Assembly (NCBI GenBank): GCA_965222725.1
Contig: OZ244969.1
Coordinates: 558,001-622,000, forward strand
Source: GCA-2748575 sp965222725
GTDB lineage: Bacteria; Pseudomonadota; Gammaproteobacteria; Pseudomonadales; Ketobacteraceae
Length of the DNA stretch: 64,000 bases
Direction: 5' to 3'
In this document: piece after piece, positions 28,075 to 37,732 of the stretch
Numbering within the stretch: position 1 is the first letter of the stretch
Layout of the letters: every line of letters begins with the position of its first letter
The notes under the pieces: model-generated
The model's database searches: none
Told to the model about the DNA's origin: nothing
What the model saw: only the letters and a program-made list of their open reading frames with translations
Program-made: the position numbers and the translations under genes

Positions 28075-28225
28075 TAGCTCACTCCGTTTGGTCCTAAAAT
28101 CCAAGCCAATATTACTATTATCAATTATTCCAACTACGATTATTGATACTACTACCACATACCAGAACCCACATAACACTTGGATAACCTGCGCCGCCAG
28201 GCGTCAGGTTGATACTTTTGTTATG

Positions 28226-28546
28226 TTAAAGCACTACCCAAAACATCAAAGTAATTGAGAGCGACCAAAGAAAGGTAACTTTTGGTAACGCAAAAATACT
28301 TGATATAGCTGTATTCCATATTTCACGCAATATAAATGACCCTATACCAAATGTAAGTGCATACCAAAGTACGCTTTCTTTTAAATAAAGAACTTCCCAT
28401 ACAAATGACAGACATAGAACTATTATTGTGATAGAAACCAATCGTTCAGGAGTTTGTACCGTTGTATTTGGCTGTTGACCTCCGCAACTATGACATACCC
28501 CATTCTCGATCTGCCCTTGTGCGCTACAGTACCTACAATTACCCAT
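28226..28546 (-). CDS. Zinc-ribbon membrane protein (cassette)
   Basis: 106 aa: CRYCSAQG...CHSCGG zinc ribbon in the first 25 residues, then three hydrophobic segments (about 37-53, 58-75, 88-105). Unrelated in sequence to the similar-looking gene at 17633. Closed by attC 28174. Confidence 0.68.
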   Translation of the reverse strand: MGNCRYCSAQGQIENGVCHSCGGQQPNTTVQTPERLVSITIIVLCLSFVWEVLYLKESVLWYALTFGIGSFILREIWNTAISSIFALPKVTFLWSLSITLMFWVVL

Positions 28547-28652
28547 AAATTAATCCCTTAACTGATGAACTGCCTATGAGGACCCCATACAACATAACAC
28601 TTGAGTAACCTGCGCCGCCAGGCGTCAGGTTGACGCTTTTGTTATGGCAATT

Positions 28653-28988
28653 TTAGGGTATTGGCGCATACTTTACCCACATATTTGCCGTAAAACCTAG
28701 CACTGTAAAAACCATTATTACCAGTAATTGAGCATCACTCCCATTCACGACGAGTGCTACGCTAAATCCCGCTACAGAACCGCAAACAGTTTGAAATAGA
28801 ACCGGTTTTGGAAAATATTTCTTTTCGATTTCGGGAGCTATTAAAGACCCTATAAACATACCCGTAAATGTGTAAGCCACTAATTGTGCCCAGTCACCGA
28901 AATTGAAGATCAGATTTAGAAAGAATGGAAAAGCAGCTACCGCTAGGCCACAGGCAACAGTCAACTTTAATCCATCTCTCTTTACCAA
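28653..28988 (-). CDS. Four-TM cassette protein
   Basis: 111 aa, TTG start. Hydrophobic segments near 8-25, 35-51, 64-80 and 85-103, with GMFIGSLIAPEIEKKYFPKP as the cytoplasmic loop. No family. Closed by attC 28595. Confidence 0.62.
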   Translation of the reverse strand: MVKRDGLKLTVACGLAVAAFPFFLNLIFNFGDWAQLVAYTFTGMFIGSLIAPEIEKKYFPKPVLFQTVCGSVAGFSVALVVNGSDAQLLVIMVFTVLGFTANMWVKYAPIP

Positions 28989-29086
28989 AACCTGCCTCTA
29001 CTCAGATTCTTAAGATACTTGTCCAAATCACCCACGCCATAACACTTGGGTAACCTGCGCCGCCAGGCGTCAGGTTGACACTTTTG

Positions 29087-29497
29087 TTATGTGATTTTTG
29101 CTAAGACTACCCCCAAAAAACAAGTAGCTGCTATTGCAATACCAACAAACGGCACTTTGAACCAATATTTTGCAGCCAAACCCAAGTAAAACAACGAAAC
29201 GCCAAATATAAGCAATGAATAATAGATATTATTCTCAATAACGCTCATGTTAAATAGGGCTAGGGGGACATAAATTGCAGCTATTAGGATAGCCCCTAAA
29301 CTATGGCTTGCATTAAACCCGACCCATGCATCCCAGACCGTTGTATCTTTTGTTATTACAAGACTTGTTTCTTTCATGGACTTAGTTACATTCTCATCAT
29401 ATGCATTAAATTTATCAGTAAAGAATGTGAAAACTAAATGGGCGAATCCCAATATACCAAATATTGATTCCCCGATAATTATCAGTAGTTGTTCCAT
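29087..29497 (-). CDS. Four-TM cassette protein (intact copy; broken copy at 58229)
   Basis: 136 aa from ATG 29497. Four hydrophobic segments with conserved TVWDAWVGFNASHSLGAIL between the first and second. A nearly identical copy at 58229-59913 is split by an IS3 element. No function known. Closed by attC 29040. Confidence 0.72.
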   Translation of the reverse strand: MEQLLIIIGESIFGILGFAHLVFTFFTDKFNAYDENVTKSMKETSLVITKDTTVWDAWVGFNASHSLGAILIAAIYVPLALFNMSVIENNIYYSLLIFGVSLFYLGLAAKYWFKVPFVGIAIAATCFLGVVLAKIT

Positions 29498-29551
29498 AAT
29501 ACTCCAAACAATTGCACCACATAACACTTGGGTAACCTGCGCCGCCAGGCG

Positions 29552-30094
29552 TCAGGTTGACACTTTTGTTATATGAATACACCTTATAGAAATTAGCAAT
29601 AGCAATACAACTAACCAAAGAACACCAGCAACGCAGATATTTTCGTAAAGCTTCCTATATCTTTTAGTAGATTCATACGATTTCTCATAGGTCAGAATGT
29701 ACTCATCACCTATTTTTAATTCTAGTACGCGTTCATATCCATGAGCTCTATAATCATATAAAACATGGGCCTGACTTGTACGGCTTTTGTTTTTGATTTT
29801 TGAATGTTTCTCTGGAGATGCATACAGCGCCATGCCTACCATCTCTTCACCATCCTTTATCTGGAAGTACGTTTTAGTATTTCCCTTACCTATTCTTTCA
29901 ACTGAATATATTTTCCCAGAATACTTTTGCAACTCATCCTTTGGTTTCAATTCATTATAATATAGGCTCGCTCCAACACCGATTGTACCCAATAGCGCAA
30001 AAGAAAATAGCAAAACTAAAATGGTAAACAGAATACGAAGATCGGAGATTCCTCCGAATAGAATTTCTGAGATTATTTTTATCGCTTTATACAT
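29552..30094 (-). CDS. Membrane-anchored cassette protein with attC-encoded tail
   Basis: 180 aa: TM segment near 22-44, an extracytoplasmic beta domain (KYSGKIYSVERIGKG, KTYFQIKDG), TM segment near 156-172. The gene runs into attC 29522 and takes its last residues, ITKVST, from it. DUF3592-like in layout only. Confidence 0.65.
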   Translation of the reverse strand: MYKAIKIISEILFGGISDLRILFTILVLLFSFALLGTIGVGASLYYNELKPKDELQKYSGKIYSVERIGKGNTKTYFQIKDGEEMVGMALYASPEKHSKIKNKSRTSQAHVLYDYRAHGYERVLELKIGDEYILTYEKSYESTKRYRKLYENICVAGVLWLVVLLLLISIRCIHITKVST

Positions 30095-30302
30095 ACCATT
30101 ACTTTGGACCATATAACACTTGGGTAACCTGCGCCGCCAGGCGTCAGGTTGACACTTTTGTTATGTTAATTACCCCATTTTTACTTTGCATTTATACAAA
30201 AATAAGATCGATTTAATCTCACTTACAGAATCACATATAGTATTTGGTTTATTCTTTGTTTTGGAACCCCAGGTAAAGCAATACACGTATGCATAATTAG
30301 AT

Positions 30303-30482
30303 TTAGCTAGAAGATGAGCCTTTTCTATAGTTAAAGTATGCTCCACCTATCCCAAGCGGTAATGCCACAACAAAGAATATTATAGCTAAATTTACTTCTT
30401 TACTGATCCCATATGCAGCCATGCCGACAAATATGGGCAGCACTGAAAACCATAAAATCATATTCTTATATTTATCTTCCAT
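30303..30482 (-). CDS. 59-aa two-TM cassette protein
   Basis: MEDKYKNMILWFSVLPIFVG starts it; a second hydrophobic segment is LAIIFFVVALPLGIGG, ending RKGSSSS. It is the only minus-strand frame of note in this cassette (30164-30512). The 139 bp between its stop and attC 30114 hold no other gene. Confidence 0.5.
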   Translation of the reverse strand: MEDKYKNMILWFSVLPIFVGMAAYGISKEVNLAIIFFVVALPLGIGGAYFNYRKGSSSS

Positions 30483-30559
30483 AACTACCTATCTCCTAAA
30501 CTCGCTTAAACATAACACTTGGATAACCTGCGCCGCCAGGCGTCAGGTTGATACTTTTG

Positions 30560-30907
30560 TTATATTATTGGCCAATCGCAAGACAGCAAAAGGCCTTTTT
30601 TTGTTTCCTGAACGATTACTATACCAGCTTCAACTACCTGATCTGTTGACTTATCTGTAAAGACAACCTTTAGGTTATAAATCTTCGAAGCTGACATTTG
30701 CATCTTACCGTTAACGACGCCATTTTTAGAAAGTAGTTCATCATGCTCTTTAAAAATAGCAGCTACCTTTTTGTAACCTGGCGCTGGTTTTAAGTAACCA
30801 TGTATTGTGTCGTTCGTTATCCATTTTAATACTACATCTCCCCAAATGTTCCCATGGGAATCTGATACTGAATACTCAATATTTTTTTTGATTGTGGGTA
30901 TATTCAT
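30560..30907 (-). CDS. Hypothetical cassette protein
   Basis: 115 aa, soluble, beta-rich (EYSVSDSHGNIWGDVVLKWI, VVEAGIVIVQE). No family. Stop within attC 30513. Confidence 0.62.
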   Translation of the reverse strand: MNIPTIKKNIEYSVSDSHGNIWGDVVLKWITNDTIHGYLKPAPGYKKVAAIFKEHDELLSKNGVVNGKMQMSASKIYNLKVVFTDKSTDQVVEAGIVIVQETKKGLLLSCDWPII

Positions 30908-30973
30908 TTGTAAACCCGAGGAAATATAACACTTGGGTAACCTGCGCCGCCAGGCGTCAGGTTGACACTTTTG

Positions 30974-31300
30974 TTATAAATTTACCCACCTAATTACTAA
31001 GCCCACCACTAAATATACAGTCACAAATAAGGGCAATCCTAGTAAATAGCGCCAAGGTACTGAACTCGCTGGTAGATAACCACTGATTCCCCAACCATTA
31101 CCTTTACGATTTGGTGGACTTAACAAACCAATCGCCAATGCAAAATATACAGTACCAAGCACCAATGAAAATAGAAAGACATGACCAATGCTAGGTTTTG
31201 ATTCTTCAAATTCAACGACCATACAAACTAACATCAGGATAAATATTGACAGTAGTATACCTAAAGCTATCAAAGGGTCTGCGTGTCTACCTTTCTTCAT
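30974..31300 (-). CDS. Three-TM cassette protein
   Basis: 108 aa from ATG 31300. Hydrophobic segments near 11-27, 39-57 and 85-103; the middle loop has PPNRKGNGWG. No family. Closed by attC 30927. Confidence 0.6.
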   Translation of the reverse strand: MKKGRHADPLIALGILLSIFILMLVCMVVEFEESKPSIGHVFLFSLVLGTVYFALAIGLLSPPNRKGNGWGISGYLPASSVPWRYLLGLPLFVTVYLVVGLVIRWVNL

Positions 31301-31455
31301 ATCGCATACTATCCAATATCTTTCTGAGACCACTCTTAATTTATAACACTTGGGTAACCTGCGCCGCCAGGCGTCAGGTTGATACTTTTGTTAAGTGATG
31401 GCGTACATGAATATACACATATCGGTAGATTATCGTATTCTCATACGCAATATAC

Positions 31456-31698
31456 TTAGCTATCTCTACCTTGAATATATGCCTTTACACCTTCTATTTG
31501 ATGTAAACCATATTCCGGCTCTTTTAAACGAATACCAGCGTCATCGAGATAATGCCAAACTACTTCTGGTAAGTCTCTTGGATCTTTTTTATCTTCTATA
31601 TAAACCTTTTCAGCAAGTTTATTCCATGCCTTAAGATCTTCTTTATTCTTGACTTTAAATTCCAACAATTCTTTAAGAATATCTTTAATATTATCCAT
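31456..31698 (-). CDS. Small hypothetical cassette protein
   Basis: 80 aa, charged and helical (DILKELLEFKVKNKEDLKAW), with DLPEVVWHYLDDAGIR in the middle. The pattern is that of small DUF-type acidic proteins; no family assigned. Closed by attC 31344. Confidence 0.6.
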   Translation of the reverse strand: MDNIKDILKELLEFKVKNKEDLKAWNKLAEKVYIEDKKDPRDLPEVVWHYLDDAGIRLKEPEYGLHQIEGVKAYIQGRDS

Positions 31699-31796
31699 AG
31701 ACTATAACCGGACTGATCACTTAACACTTGGATAACCTGCGCCGCCAGGCGTCAGGTTGATACTTTTGTTAAATGAATACACGCTTTGCTAACCTT

Positions 31797-32231
31797 TCAA
31801 GGCAGCTTTCGCTTTTGCCCAGGTAGGTTCCTTTTAATATGCGACGGCAACTCCCCATGAAATTGATAGGGTAGCGATACAGAAATACAGTTTATAGTTT
31901 TATTTTTATCCAATTCGAATGATATGCCCGGATACTCATTTGGTTCATATACGCCGTCGATATTAGTGCATTCCCCAAGGAGAGACTTAAGGCACTGAAG
32001 ATTATCACCCAAACCTACTTTTCCTAATACCTTCTCATCAAATCCTTGAAATAAACTAAGCTGATCTAGTTTGTTATTGTCTTTGTTAACAAAGAACCAG
32101 ATCTTTTCCAACTTGAATACCTTTAGAACCCCTCGATCTTCTATTTCTTTAAATATTGACGCTGGAAGGCCAAGTTCGCTGAAATCAACTCCTAGCTTGT
32201 ATTCACTCGTTCCAATACTTGGTTGAATCAT
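31797..32231 (-). CDS. Hypothetical cassette protein
   Basis: 144 aa from ATG 32231 (AGGA six nt upstream; open to 32249). Soluble with alternating strands (GISFELDKNKTINCISVSLP) and a basic C-terminus. No family. Closed by attC 31722. Confidence 0.62.
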   Translation of the reverse strand: MIQPSIGTSEYKLGVDFSELGLPASIFKEIEDRGVLKVFKLEKIWFFVNKDNNKLDQLSLFQGFDEKVLGKVGLGDNLQCLKSLLGECTNIDGVYEPNEYPGISFELDKNKTINCISVSLPYQFHGELPSHIKRNLPGQKRKLP

Positions 32232-32297
32232 GCTTCGTCCTAGTACCATTTAACACTTGGGTAACCTGCGCCGCCAGGCGTCAGGTTGACACTTTTG

Positions 32298-32516
32298 TTA
32301 TGTGAATTTACCCTTTTGCTTGCTTTCATTTTTGTCCGCCTTAAATGAAAGCACAAATGTTATTAATGCTAGGAAAAAGAGAACCAAACCAACGACTATT
32401 CGGTAATCTTGTAAATAATAAACGGAAAACAGAATGAAACATATAATATAAAAGAGCCCAATAGTCGCTACGGCGCAACCTTTTTTGGTGTTGTAGAGAA
32501 TATACTGTTTTTCCAT
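32298..32516 (-). CDS. Two-TM cassette protein, second gene of a two-gene cassette
   Basis: 72 aa: MEKQYILYNTKKGCAVATIG then TM segments near 15-32 and 40-57 and a Lys-rich tail. Stop at attC 32251. A second ORF (32546-32692) lies upstream in the same cassette. Confidence 0.58.
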   Translation of the reverse strand: MEKQYILYNTKKGCAVATIGLFYIICFILFSVYYLQDYRIVVGLVLFFLALITFVLSFKADKNESKQKGKFT

Positions 32517-32545
32517 ATTGACTACCAACCCACACTACAACGCCC

Positions 32546-32692
32546 TTAAAAAACTGCTACAACCTTTGATACACCTATAATTGGTTGACATATTTCACTG
32601 TCAGATAATTCGCACGCCACCATTAACAATCCCAGCAATGCTAACACACAAATAAATATCGCTTTCCAATTAGGCCCACCAAATATAGCCAT
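32546..32692 (-). CDS. 48-aa candidate lipoprotein or small TM protein
   Basis: MAIFGGPNWKAIFICVLALL followed by GLLMVACELSDSE: a hydrophobic segment ending in a lipobox-like LMVAC. Same cassette as 32298, which would make this a rare two-gene cassette. Confidence 0.42.
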   Translation of the reverse strand: MAIFGGPNWKAIFICVLALLGLLMVACELSDSEICQPIIGVSKVVAVF

Positions 32693-32760
32693 GCATCTAC
32701 CATCGCCACCACATAACACTTGAGTAACCTGCGCCGCCAGGCGTCAGGTTGACACTTTTG

Positions 32761-33222
32761 TTAGGCTTGCACTCCCGAAGATTCTCTAATTTTTTGACCG
32801 TAAAACATACAAACAAACCAGTGCGCCATGAAAATGGTCACGGCTATCAATGAACTGAATGGAAGAACTAATCCACTTACAGCAATTCCAAATGCCATTA
32901 TAGCGAGAAGCCTGTTCCATGAAGTAAGGCCCTGTAAAAATACAACGGGAGCCAATATCAGAACGGGGACTGCGATTAACAAGGCAAATATATTAAGTGC
33001 GGATGTTTGGTTCTGATATCTATTATCCCCAAGCTGGTACTGAGGGAAATTTGAGAGCCCCATATGCTTACCGAGAGCTATTAGTTTAACCTGAGCTTCC
33101 TGGCGCTTTGGAGTCATATCCTTTTCAAAATGGAGGCCTCTAGAGCTAAATTCACCCATCAACGCCATTGATCCAGTTAAAATACCAAGTGTGATTGTAA
33201 TAGCTGCAAGAGCTCCTTTCAT
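32761..33222 (-). CDS. Four-TM cassette protein
   Basis: 153 aa, GGGAG before the ATG. TM segment 5-23, a soluble loop 25-70 (RGLHFEKDMTPKRQEAQVKL), then three hydrophobic segments to the end. No family. Stop in attC 32714. Confidence 0.65.
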   Translation of the reverse strand: MKGALAAITITLGILTGSMALMGEFSSRGLHFEKDMTPKRQEAQVKLIALGKHMGLSNFPQYQLGDNRYQNQTSALNIFALLIAVPVLILAPVVFLQGLTSWNRLLAIMAFGIAVSGLVLPFSSLIAVTIFMAHWFVCMFYGQKIRESSGVQA

Positions 33223-33335
33223 TTTTGATCTCCCTTTTTGTTGTTATATTGTCAAACTTAATATTAAAACGTGAATTACTTAGCCTAACACTTGAGTAAC
33301 TTGCGCCGCCAGGCGTCAAGTTGACGCGTTTGTTA

Positions 33336-33712
33336 GATGATGAACGGTGCAGACAACGTAAAGTTGCGCTGTTGAGAGCGTGAAATACCCATACCCGCCA
33401 GCACACCACCTAACTTTAATATTGTACGTTAAAGCGCCCAGTTTAAACCTGCCGGTTACCTGAGGCTACCCGGAACACCCACAAAACCCGTAAAATGAAC
33501 GTACGATCAAGGACGCTGGATACATTGGGTTTACACTCAGCGGAGTTTAAGACGCAAAGCGAAGACGCCATGAGGTTTAAATCCTTTTTACCGTTACCGA
33601 AGGCAACAAGCTCTCCAACTTCCTTTTCCAAAATTTAACAACGAAGTGATACTGGCTTTACGTTTTGGACCTTTACCTCAACGAGGAAAATACACGAACC
33701 AAATCACTCATC
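33336..33712 (-). other. Gene-less cassette, family D
   Basis: Related to 36906 and 39515. Shares CGTGAAATACCCATACCCGC with family C. Short frames (for example 33443-33631) are not kept in the other copies. Confidence 0.75.
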
Positions 33713-33762
33713 TAACACTTGAGTAACTTGCGCCGCCAGGCGTCAAGTTGACGCTTTTGTTA

Positions 33763-34101
33763 AATGAATTGGCGGCACTCAACACTAAGCGCTGAGATAA
33801 CGTGAAATATCCATGCCCGCCAGCACATAGACAACCCAAATAATACACGTTGAAGCGCATGCTAAAAACTCTTTGGCTGCACCCCTAACCAAACAGCGGA
33901 GCTACCAACTTTCATGCTCGCGCACTTAAAAACCTTATGCAGCAACTGAAGAACAATAAACTCATTGCCCTACAATACCTTCCTATTTACTTACATCCTC
34001 TACAACGCACTGCCCAACGTCAATCCTGGCACACAGTGGCCCCTGCGATTTTTCATGCGACACCAAACTCAACGGCCACTGCACTAAAGCTGCTACCCAT
34101 T
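33763..34101 (-). other. Gene-less cassette, family C
   Basis: Second of five C copies; same blocks as 26622-26960 with scattered substitutions. Confidence 0.8.
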
Positions 34102-34168
34102 TAACACTTGGGTAACCTGCGCCGCCAGGCGTCAGGTTGACCTGATTGTTAAGTGATTTTTGCATATA

Positions 34169-34555
34169 TTACTTAAACGTATCCCCAAAAGGTACAGCAG
34201 CCACTTGATATTCATCTTCGTATACTATTTTTCCTGGCTTATCTGTAGTTAGCTGCTTTACACGAACATCATGCGACTCAAGGATATGTATATATTCCCT
34301 CATTTTTTGAACATGTACTACTGCAGTATCTTTAAACCAACTTATTGCGAGGGGTTTTGAATAATAATTACTGTTACTAGATTGAACATACGGAACATCT
34401 AGGTTCTTCTTGAACCATTGATATATCGCCTCCTCAATCTCGATTTCGTATTCAAACAGTTCATTCTCGTTTAGAAGATCGCACATAGCATTAAAGATTC
34501 CTTTCTCCCTACCGGAATCCTCATCTTTTTCTGCTACGACGAATCTTAAAAACAT
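34169..34555 (-). CDS. Hypothetical cassette protein (duplicated at 43221)
   Basis: 128 aa from ATG 34555 (open to GTG 34573). Helical and acidic: KGIFNAMCDLLNENELFEYE, then AISWFKDTAVVHVQKMREYI. The same protein is encoded at 43221-43607. No family. Closed by attC 34102. Confidence 0.72.
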   Translation of the reverse strand: MFLRFVVAEKDEDSGREKGIFNAMCDLLNENELFEYEIEIEEAIYQWFKKNLDVPYVQSSNSNYYSKPLAISWFKDTAVVHVQKMREYIHILESHDVRVKQLTTDKPGKIVYEDEYQVAAVPFGDTFK

Positions 34556-34621
34556 TGTGAATATCGCTACCACTTAACACTTGGATAACCTGCGCCGCCA
34601 GGCGTCAGGTTGATACTTTTG

Positions 34622-34954
34622 TTATGCATTTGACACCAGTAATGAACTTTTTGTAGATTTATCCACATAAACAGTGCTGCCTACTGGAATATCTTTTTTT
34701 TCAACATCAAACAAAGACAATATAACAGGCCACCGTTTTGAAACATTAACTTCTGGGTCTTTGATATTTAAATGAGTAAGACTAAATAGAGCCTTTACAT
34801 TCATTTCTTTTCCATTGGGAGTTTTAATAGTAACCTCCTCCCTAATGTTTACCCAATTACCGTTTTTAGGAAGCTCAAAGGAAGGAGCCAAGACCAAGCC
34901 TATACTTTCTATGTAAAAGGTATCTTGAACTCTCATTAGCTCCACTTTTTCCAT
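34622..34954 (-). CDS. Hypothetical cassette protein (duplicated at 37328)
   Basis: 110 aa, beta-rich; the C-terminal KKDIPVGSTVYVDK stretch recalls translation-factor beta-barrel domains by eye. An identical protein is encoded at 37328-37660. Stop in attC 34575; the upstream attC (34977) is split by an IS. Confidence 0.7.
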   Translation of the reverse strand: MEKVELMRVQDTFYIESIGLVLAPSFELPKNGNWVNIREEVTIKTPNGKEMNVKALFSLTHLNIKDPEVNVSKRWPVILSLFDVEKKDIPVGSTVYVDKSTKSSLLVSNA

Positions 34955-35038
34955 TTGCTTGATTCCCGCCCTTGCATAACACTTGGGTAACCTGCGCCGC
35001 TAGGCGTGATCTTCCCCCGATAAAATGGACACCCCATA

Positions 35039-35926
35039 TTAATTAGCTACCTGCGCTTCATATTCAATGGGCGAACAGTAGTCGATACCTGAGTGTAACC
35101 TTACCGAGTTGTAAAAACCATTGATGTAACCACCTATCGCCTTATGTAGATCTGAGGGGCTCTCATAGACATTGCCGCGAATCAACTCTGTCTTAAGGCT
35201 ATGATAAAATGACTCCATAAAGGCGTTGTCTGTACAGTATCGTGGTCGGTTCACGCTGTGCTTTACCTCATAGCGGTTCAGCTCTTTTTGGTATTCCTTT
35301 GCCATATACTCAATCCCTCGATCAGTGTGAAACACAACCCCTTTTGGATACCCTCTTTTCCTCATGGCATGGCGCATGGCTGTTTTTGTCAGCTCAGCCG
35401 TCCTACTCGATGACAGTGACCAGCCAATAACCCTGCGCGAATACAGATCCATCACGGTCGACAAGTACTGCCACTGGCCATTAACCTTTATATAAGTCAC
35501 GTCACCTACCCATACCTGATTGATCGATGTTGGCTTATCCATAGCTAGCAAAAGATTGGTTCCCTGGGCCTTGAATCGCTTCCATCCGGGCATTTTGGTG
35601 GTTACACGCACTACCCGACCACGCAAACCAGCTTCTCTCATAAGCCGTTCTACGCGCTTCCTGCCTACATAAACCTTCTGTTTCTGTAGTGCTTTATGAA
35701 CCCGTGGGCTCCCGTAGCGCCCCTCACTATCCCAATAGATACGAGTAATTAACTTGAGTAACTGCTGATCCTCATAGTAGCGATCCGGTGCCTCCCTTTG
35801 AAGCCAGGCATAGTACCCACTGGGTGATACGCCAAACCAGTCACACAGCTTCTGGATTCCTAGCGATCGGTATCTTTTGACGAATCCAAATTTGTCTGAT
35901 GCTGTTCCGCCAGATACCGTTGCCAC
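35039..35926 (-). CDS. IS150-like transposase OrfB
   Basis: 295 aa. DDE core: NQVWVGDVTYIKVNGQWQYL (D), GVVFHTDRGIEYMAKEYQKE (D), YCTDNAFMESFYHSLKTELI (E). The N-terminal HTH_21-like region is CDWFGVSPSGYYAWL. Confidence 0.93.
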   Translation of the reverse strand: MATVSGGTASDKFGFVKRYRSLGIQKLCDWFGVSPSGYYAWLQREAPDRYYEDQQLLKLITRIYWDSEGRYGSPRVHKALQKQKVYVGRKRVERLMREAGLRGRVVRVTTKMPGWKRFKAQGTNLLLAMDKPTSINQVWVGDVTYIKVNGQWQYLSTVMDLYSRRVIGWSLSSSRTAELTKTAMRHAMRKRGYPKGVVFHTDRGIEYMAKEYQKELNRYEVKHSVNRPRYCTDNAFMESFYHSLKTELIRGNVYESPSDLHKAIGGYINGFYNSVRLHSGIDYCSPIEYEAQVAN

Positions 35927-36231
35927 TTTTTTAGAAGGTCATTTTCCTCCTTTAGTTTGGCAACCTGTTTTTTCAGCCGCGCATTCTCTGACAACTGCTT
36001 CTTATTCGGGGACTTTTTCTTCTTACTCACACCGACTCTCTTTTGGCCATCTCCCTGGAGTTTCCCATCCAGGTATTCTTTGCGCCATCGAGACAGCATA
36101 AAGGGATGAATATCCAGGCCCTCGGCCACTTGTTTGACTTGAATTCCTTCCTGAAAGCTTAGTTTAACCGCTTTCACTTTGAAGTCTTTTGTGTATTCCC
36201 ATGTCTTTCTTGGATTGTTATATCTTGGCAT
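35860..36231 (-). CDS. IS150-like transposase OrfA
   Basis: 123 aa: HTH_Tnp_1 (DFKVKAVKLSFQEGIQVKQV, LDIHPFMLSRWRKEYLDGKL), then a Lys-rich linker and a leucine-zipper (ARLKKQVAKLKEENDLLKKW). Confidence 0.92.
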   Translation of the reverse strand: MPRYNNPRKTWEYTKDFKVKAVKLSFQEGIQVKQVAEGLDIHPFMLSRWRKEYLDGKLQGDGQKRVGVSKKKKSPNKKQLSENARLKKQVAKLKEENDLLKKWQRYLAEQHQTNLDSSKDTDR

Positions 36232-36303
36232 TTCGCCACCTCCTGAGTTATCAGAAGGTGTCCACTAAAGCGGGGGAGGTTCCGCGTCAGGTTGACACGT
36301 TTG

Positions 36304-36831
36304 TTAGCCCTTTGCACTTAGTAGCTTAAGAAAGAGATATAGCTTATTAAAATCAGCAGCGCGATACGCTTCGCCTACATCAAAGCTAATTGAGTTAATT
36401 TGAGTGTTGTTAAAACTATAGTATTTTCCACCCTCTAAGTTTTCGTCTGGACCATAAGTATCGATCTCAATAATGATCTCACCATCTAAGTGACCGATAA
36501 TTCTCATGGGCACATACGACTTCATATAGACTTCGACACCACTAATAGTTTTATCGAATACGATCCTTGGCGTCGTACTGGGCGAAGGAATTGCTGGCAC
36601 TCTTGTACGTATTCCGTTTTCCCCATCAATTTGAAAATTGAAGAATTCAACGCCAGGATAATATGTTGTTATAGCAACATCAGTTCCTAAGTCCTGAGCC
36701 GCATCAACAAAATCGGTTTCGATAATATTAGGGGATTCAATCACAGAGACATCTGACTCCATCGCAAATTGCCCTTGCTTGCACCCTGATAATATTAAGA
36801 CTGCTAGAAATAACCCAATAATCTTTACCAT
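36304..36831 (-). CDS. Lipoprotein cassette gene
   Basis: 175 aa with signal and lipobox (MVKIIGLFLAVLILSGCKQG), AGGAG upstream. The mature part is beta-rich and acidic. No family. Its attC is the IS-split site 34977/36284. Confidence 0.68.
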   Translation of the reverse strand: MVKIIGLFLAVLILSGCKQGQFAMESDVSVIESPNIIETDFVDAAQDLGTDVAITTYYPGVEFFNFQIDGENGIRTRVPAIPSPSTTPRIVFDKTISGVEVYMKSYVPMRIIGHLDGEIIIEIDTYGPDENLEGGKYYSFNNTQINSISFDVGEAYRAADFNKLYLFLKLLSAKG

Positions 36832-36905
36832 TTTAAACTCCTAATTTATATTGGCTAACACTTGAGTAACCTGCGCCGCCAGGCGTCAGGTTGACTTAAT
36901 TGTTA

Positions 36906-37280
36906 GATGATGAACGGTGCAGTAAACGGAAAATTGCGCTTTTGAAAGCGTGAAATACCCATGCCCGCCAGTACACCACCTAACTTTAAAATTTTGCGTT
37001 TAAGCGCTTAGTTTAAACCTGCCAGCACCCCGAAACTACCCAGAACAGCCACAAAAACCTGAAATAGGCTACCAATTTAAACGCTGGAAACATTGAGTAT
37101 ACACTGAACGGAATTTAAGGCGCAAAACGAAGCCGTCATGACATTTAAATCCCTTTAGCCGTTACCAGAGGCAACCAGCTATCCAATTTTCTTTCTCAAG
37201 ACCAACAGCAGAGTGACACTGGTATTTTTATTCGGGCTTTATATCTCAGCGATAAAAATATACCGGCCAAATCACTCATC
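36906..37280 (-). other. Gene-less cassette, family D
   Basis: Same layout as 33336-33712 (GATGATGAACGGTGCAG at the left end). No shared ORF. Confidence 0.75.
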
Positions 37281-37327
37281 TAACACTTGGATAACCTGCG
37301 CCGCCAGGCGTCAGGTTGATACTTTTG

Positions 37328-37660
37328 TTATGCATTTGACACCAGTAATGAACTTTTTGTAGATTTATCCACATAAACAGTGCTGCCTACTGGAATATCT
37401 TTTTTTTCAACATCAAACAAAGACAATATAACAGGCCACCGTTTAGAAACATTAACTTCTGGGTCTTTGATATTTAAATGAGTAAGACTAAATAGAGCCT
37501 TTACATTCATTTCTTTTCCATTGGGAGTTTTAATAGTAACCTCCTCCCTAATGTTTACCCAATTACCGTTTTTAGGAAGCTCAAAGGAAGGAGCCAAGAC
37601 CAAGCCTATACTTTCTATGTAAAAGGTATCTTGAACTCTCATTAGCTCCACTTTTTCCAT
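37328..37660 (-). CDS. Hypothetical cassette protein (copy of 34622)
   Basis: Protein identical to 34622-34954 over all 110 aa; the nucleotide sequences differ at about one silent base, so the duplication is recent. Closed by attC 37281. Confidence 0.72.
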   Translation of the reverse strand: MEKVELMRVQDTFYIESIGLVLAPSFELPKNGNWVNIREEVTIKTPNGKEMNVKALFSLTHLNIKDPEVNVSKRWPVILSLFDVEKKDIPVGSTVYVDKSTKSSLLVSNA

Positions 37661-37732
37661 TTGCTTGATTCCCGCCCTTGCATAACACTTGGATAACCTG
37701 CGCCGCTAGGCGTCAGGTTGATACGATTGTTA

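Larger units (their letters stand above)
35007..36283 (-). mobile_element. IS3-family (IS150-like) element (1277 bp) inside an attC
   Basis: Ends TGATCTTCCCCC and GGGGGAGGTTCC form imperfect inverted repeats that both continue into TGGACACC. The 3-bp target duplication GCG is at 35004-35006 and 36284-36286. OrfA and OrfB overlap by 67 bp. Confidence 0.93.
34977..36306 (-). repeat. attC site split by an IS3 element
   Basis: Left half 34977-35006 and right half 36284-36306. Removing 35007-36283 plus one GCG duplication gives a normal attC with loop GCTA. The stem arms are now 1.28 kb apart, so the site should not work as a recombination substrate. Confidence 0.93.

Noticed and set aside
33983..34165. 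Short frames running across attC sites with the LTPGGAGYPSV peptide
   Set aside because: The repeated peptide is simply attC sequence read in one frame; it is not a protein motif.
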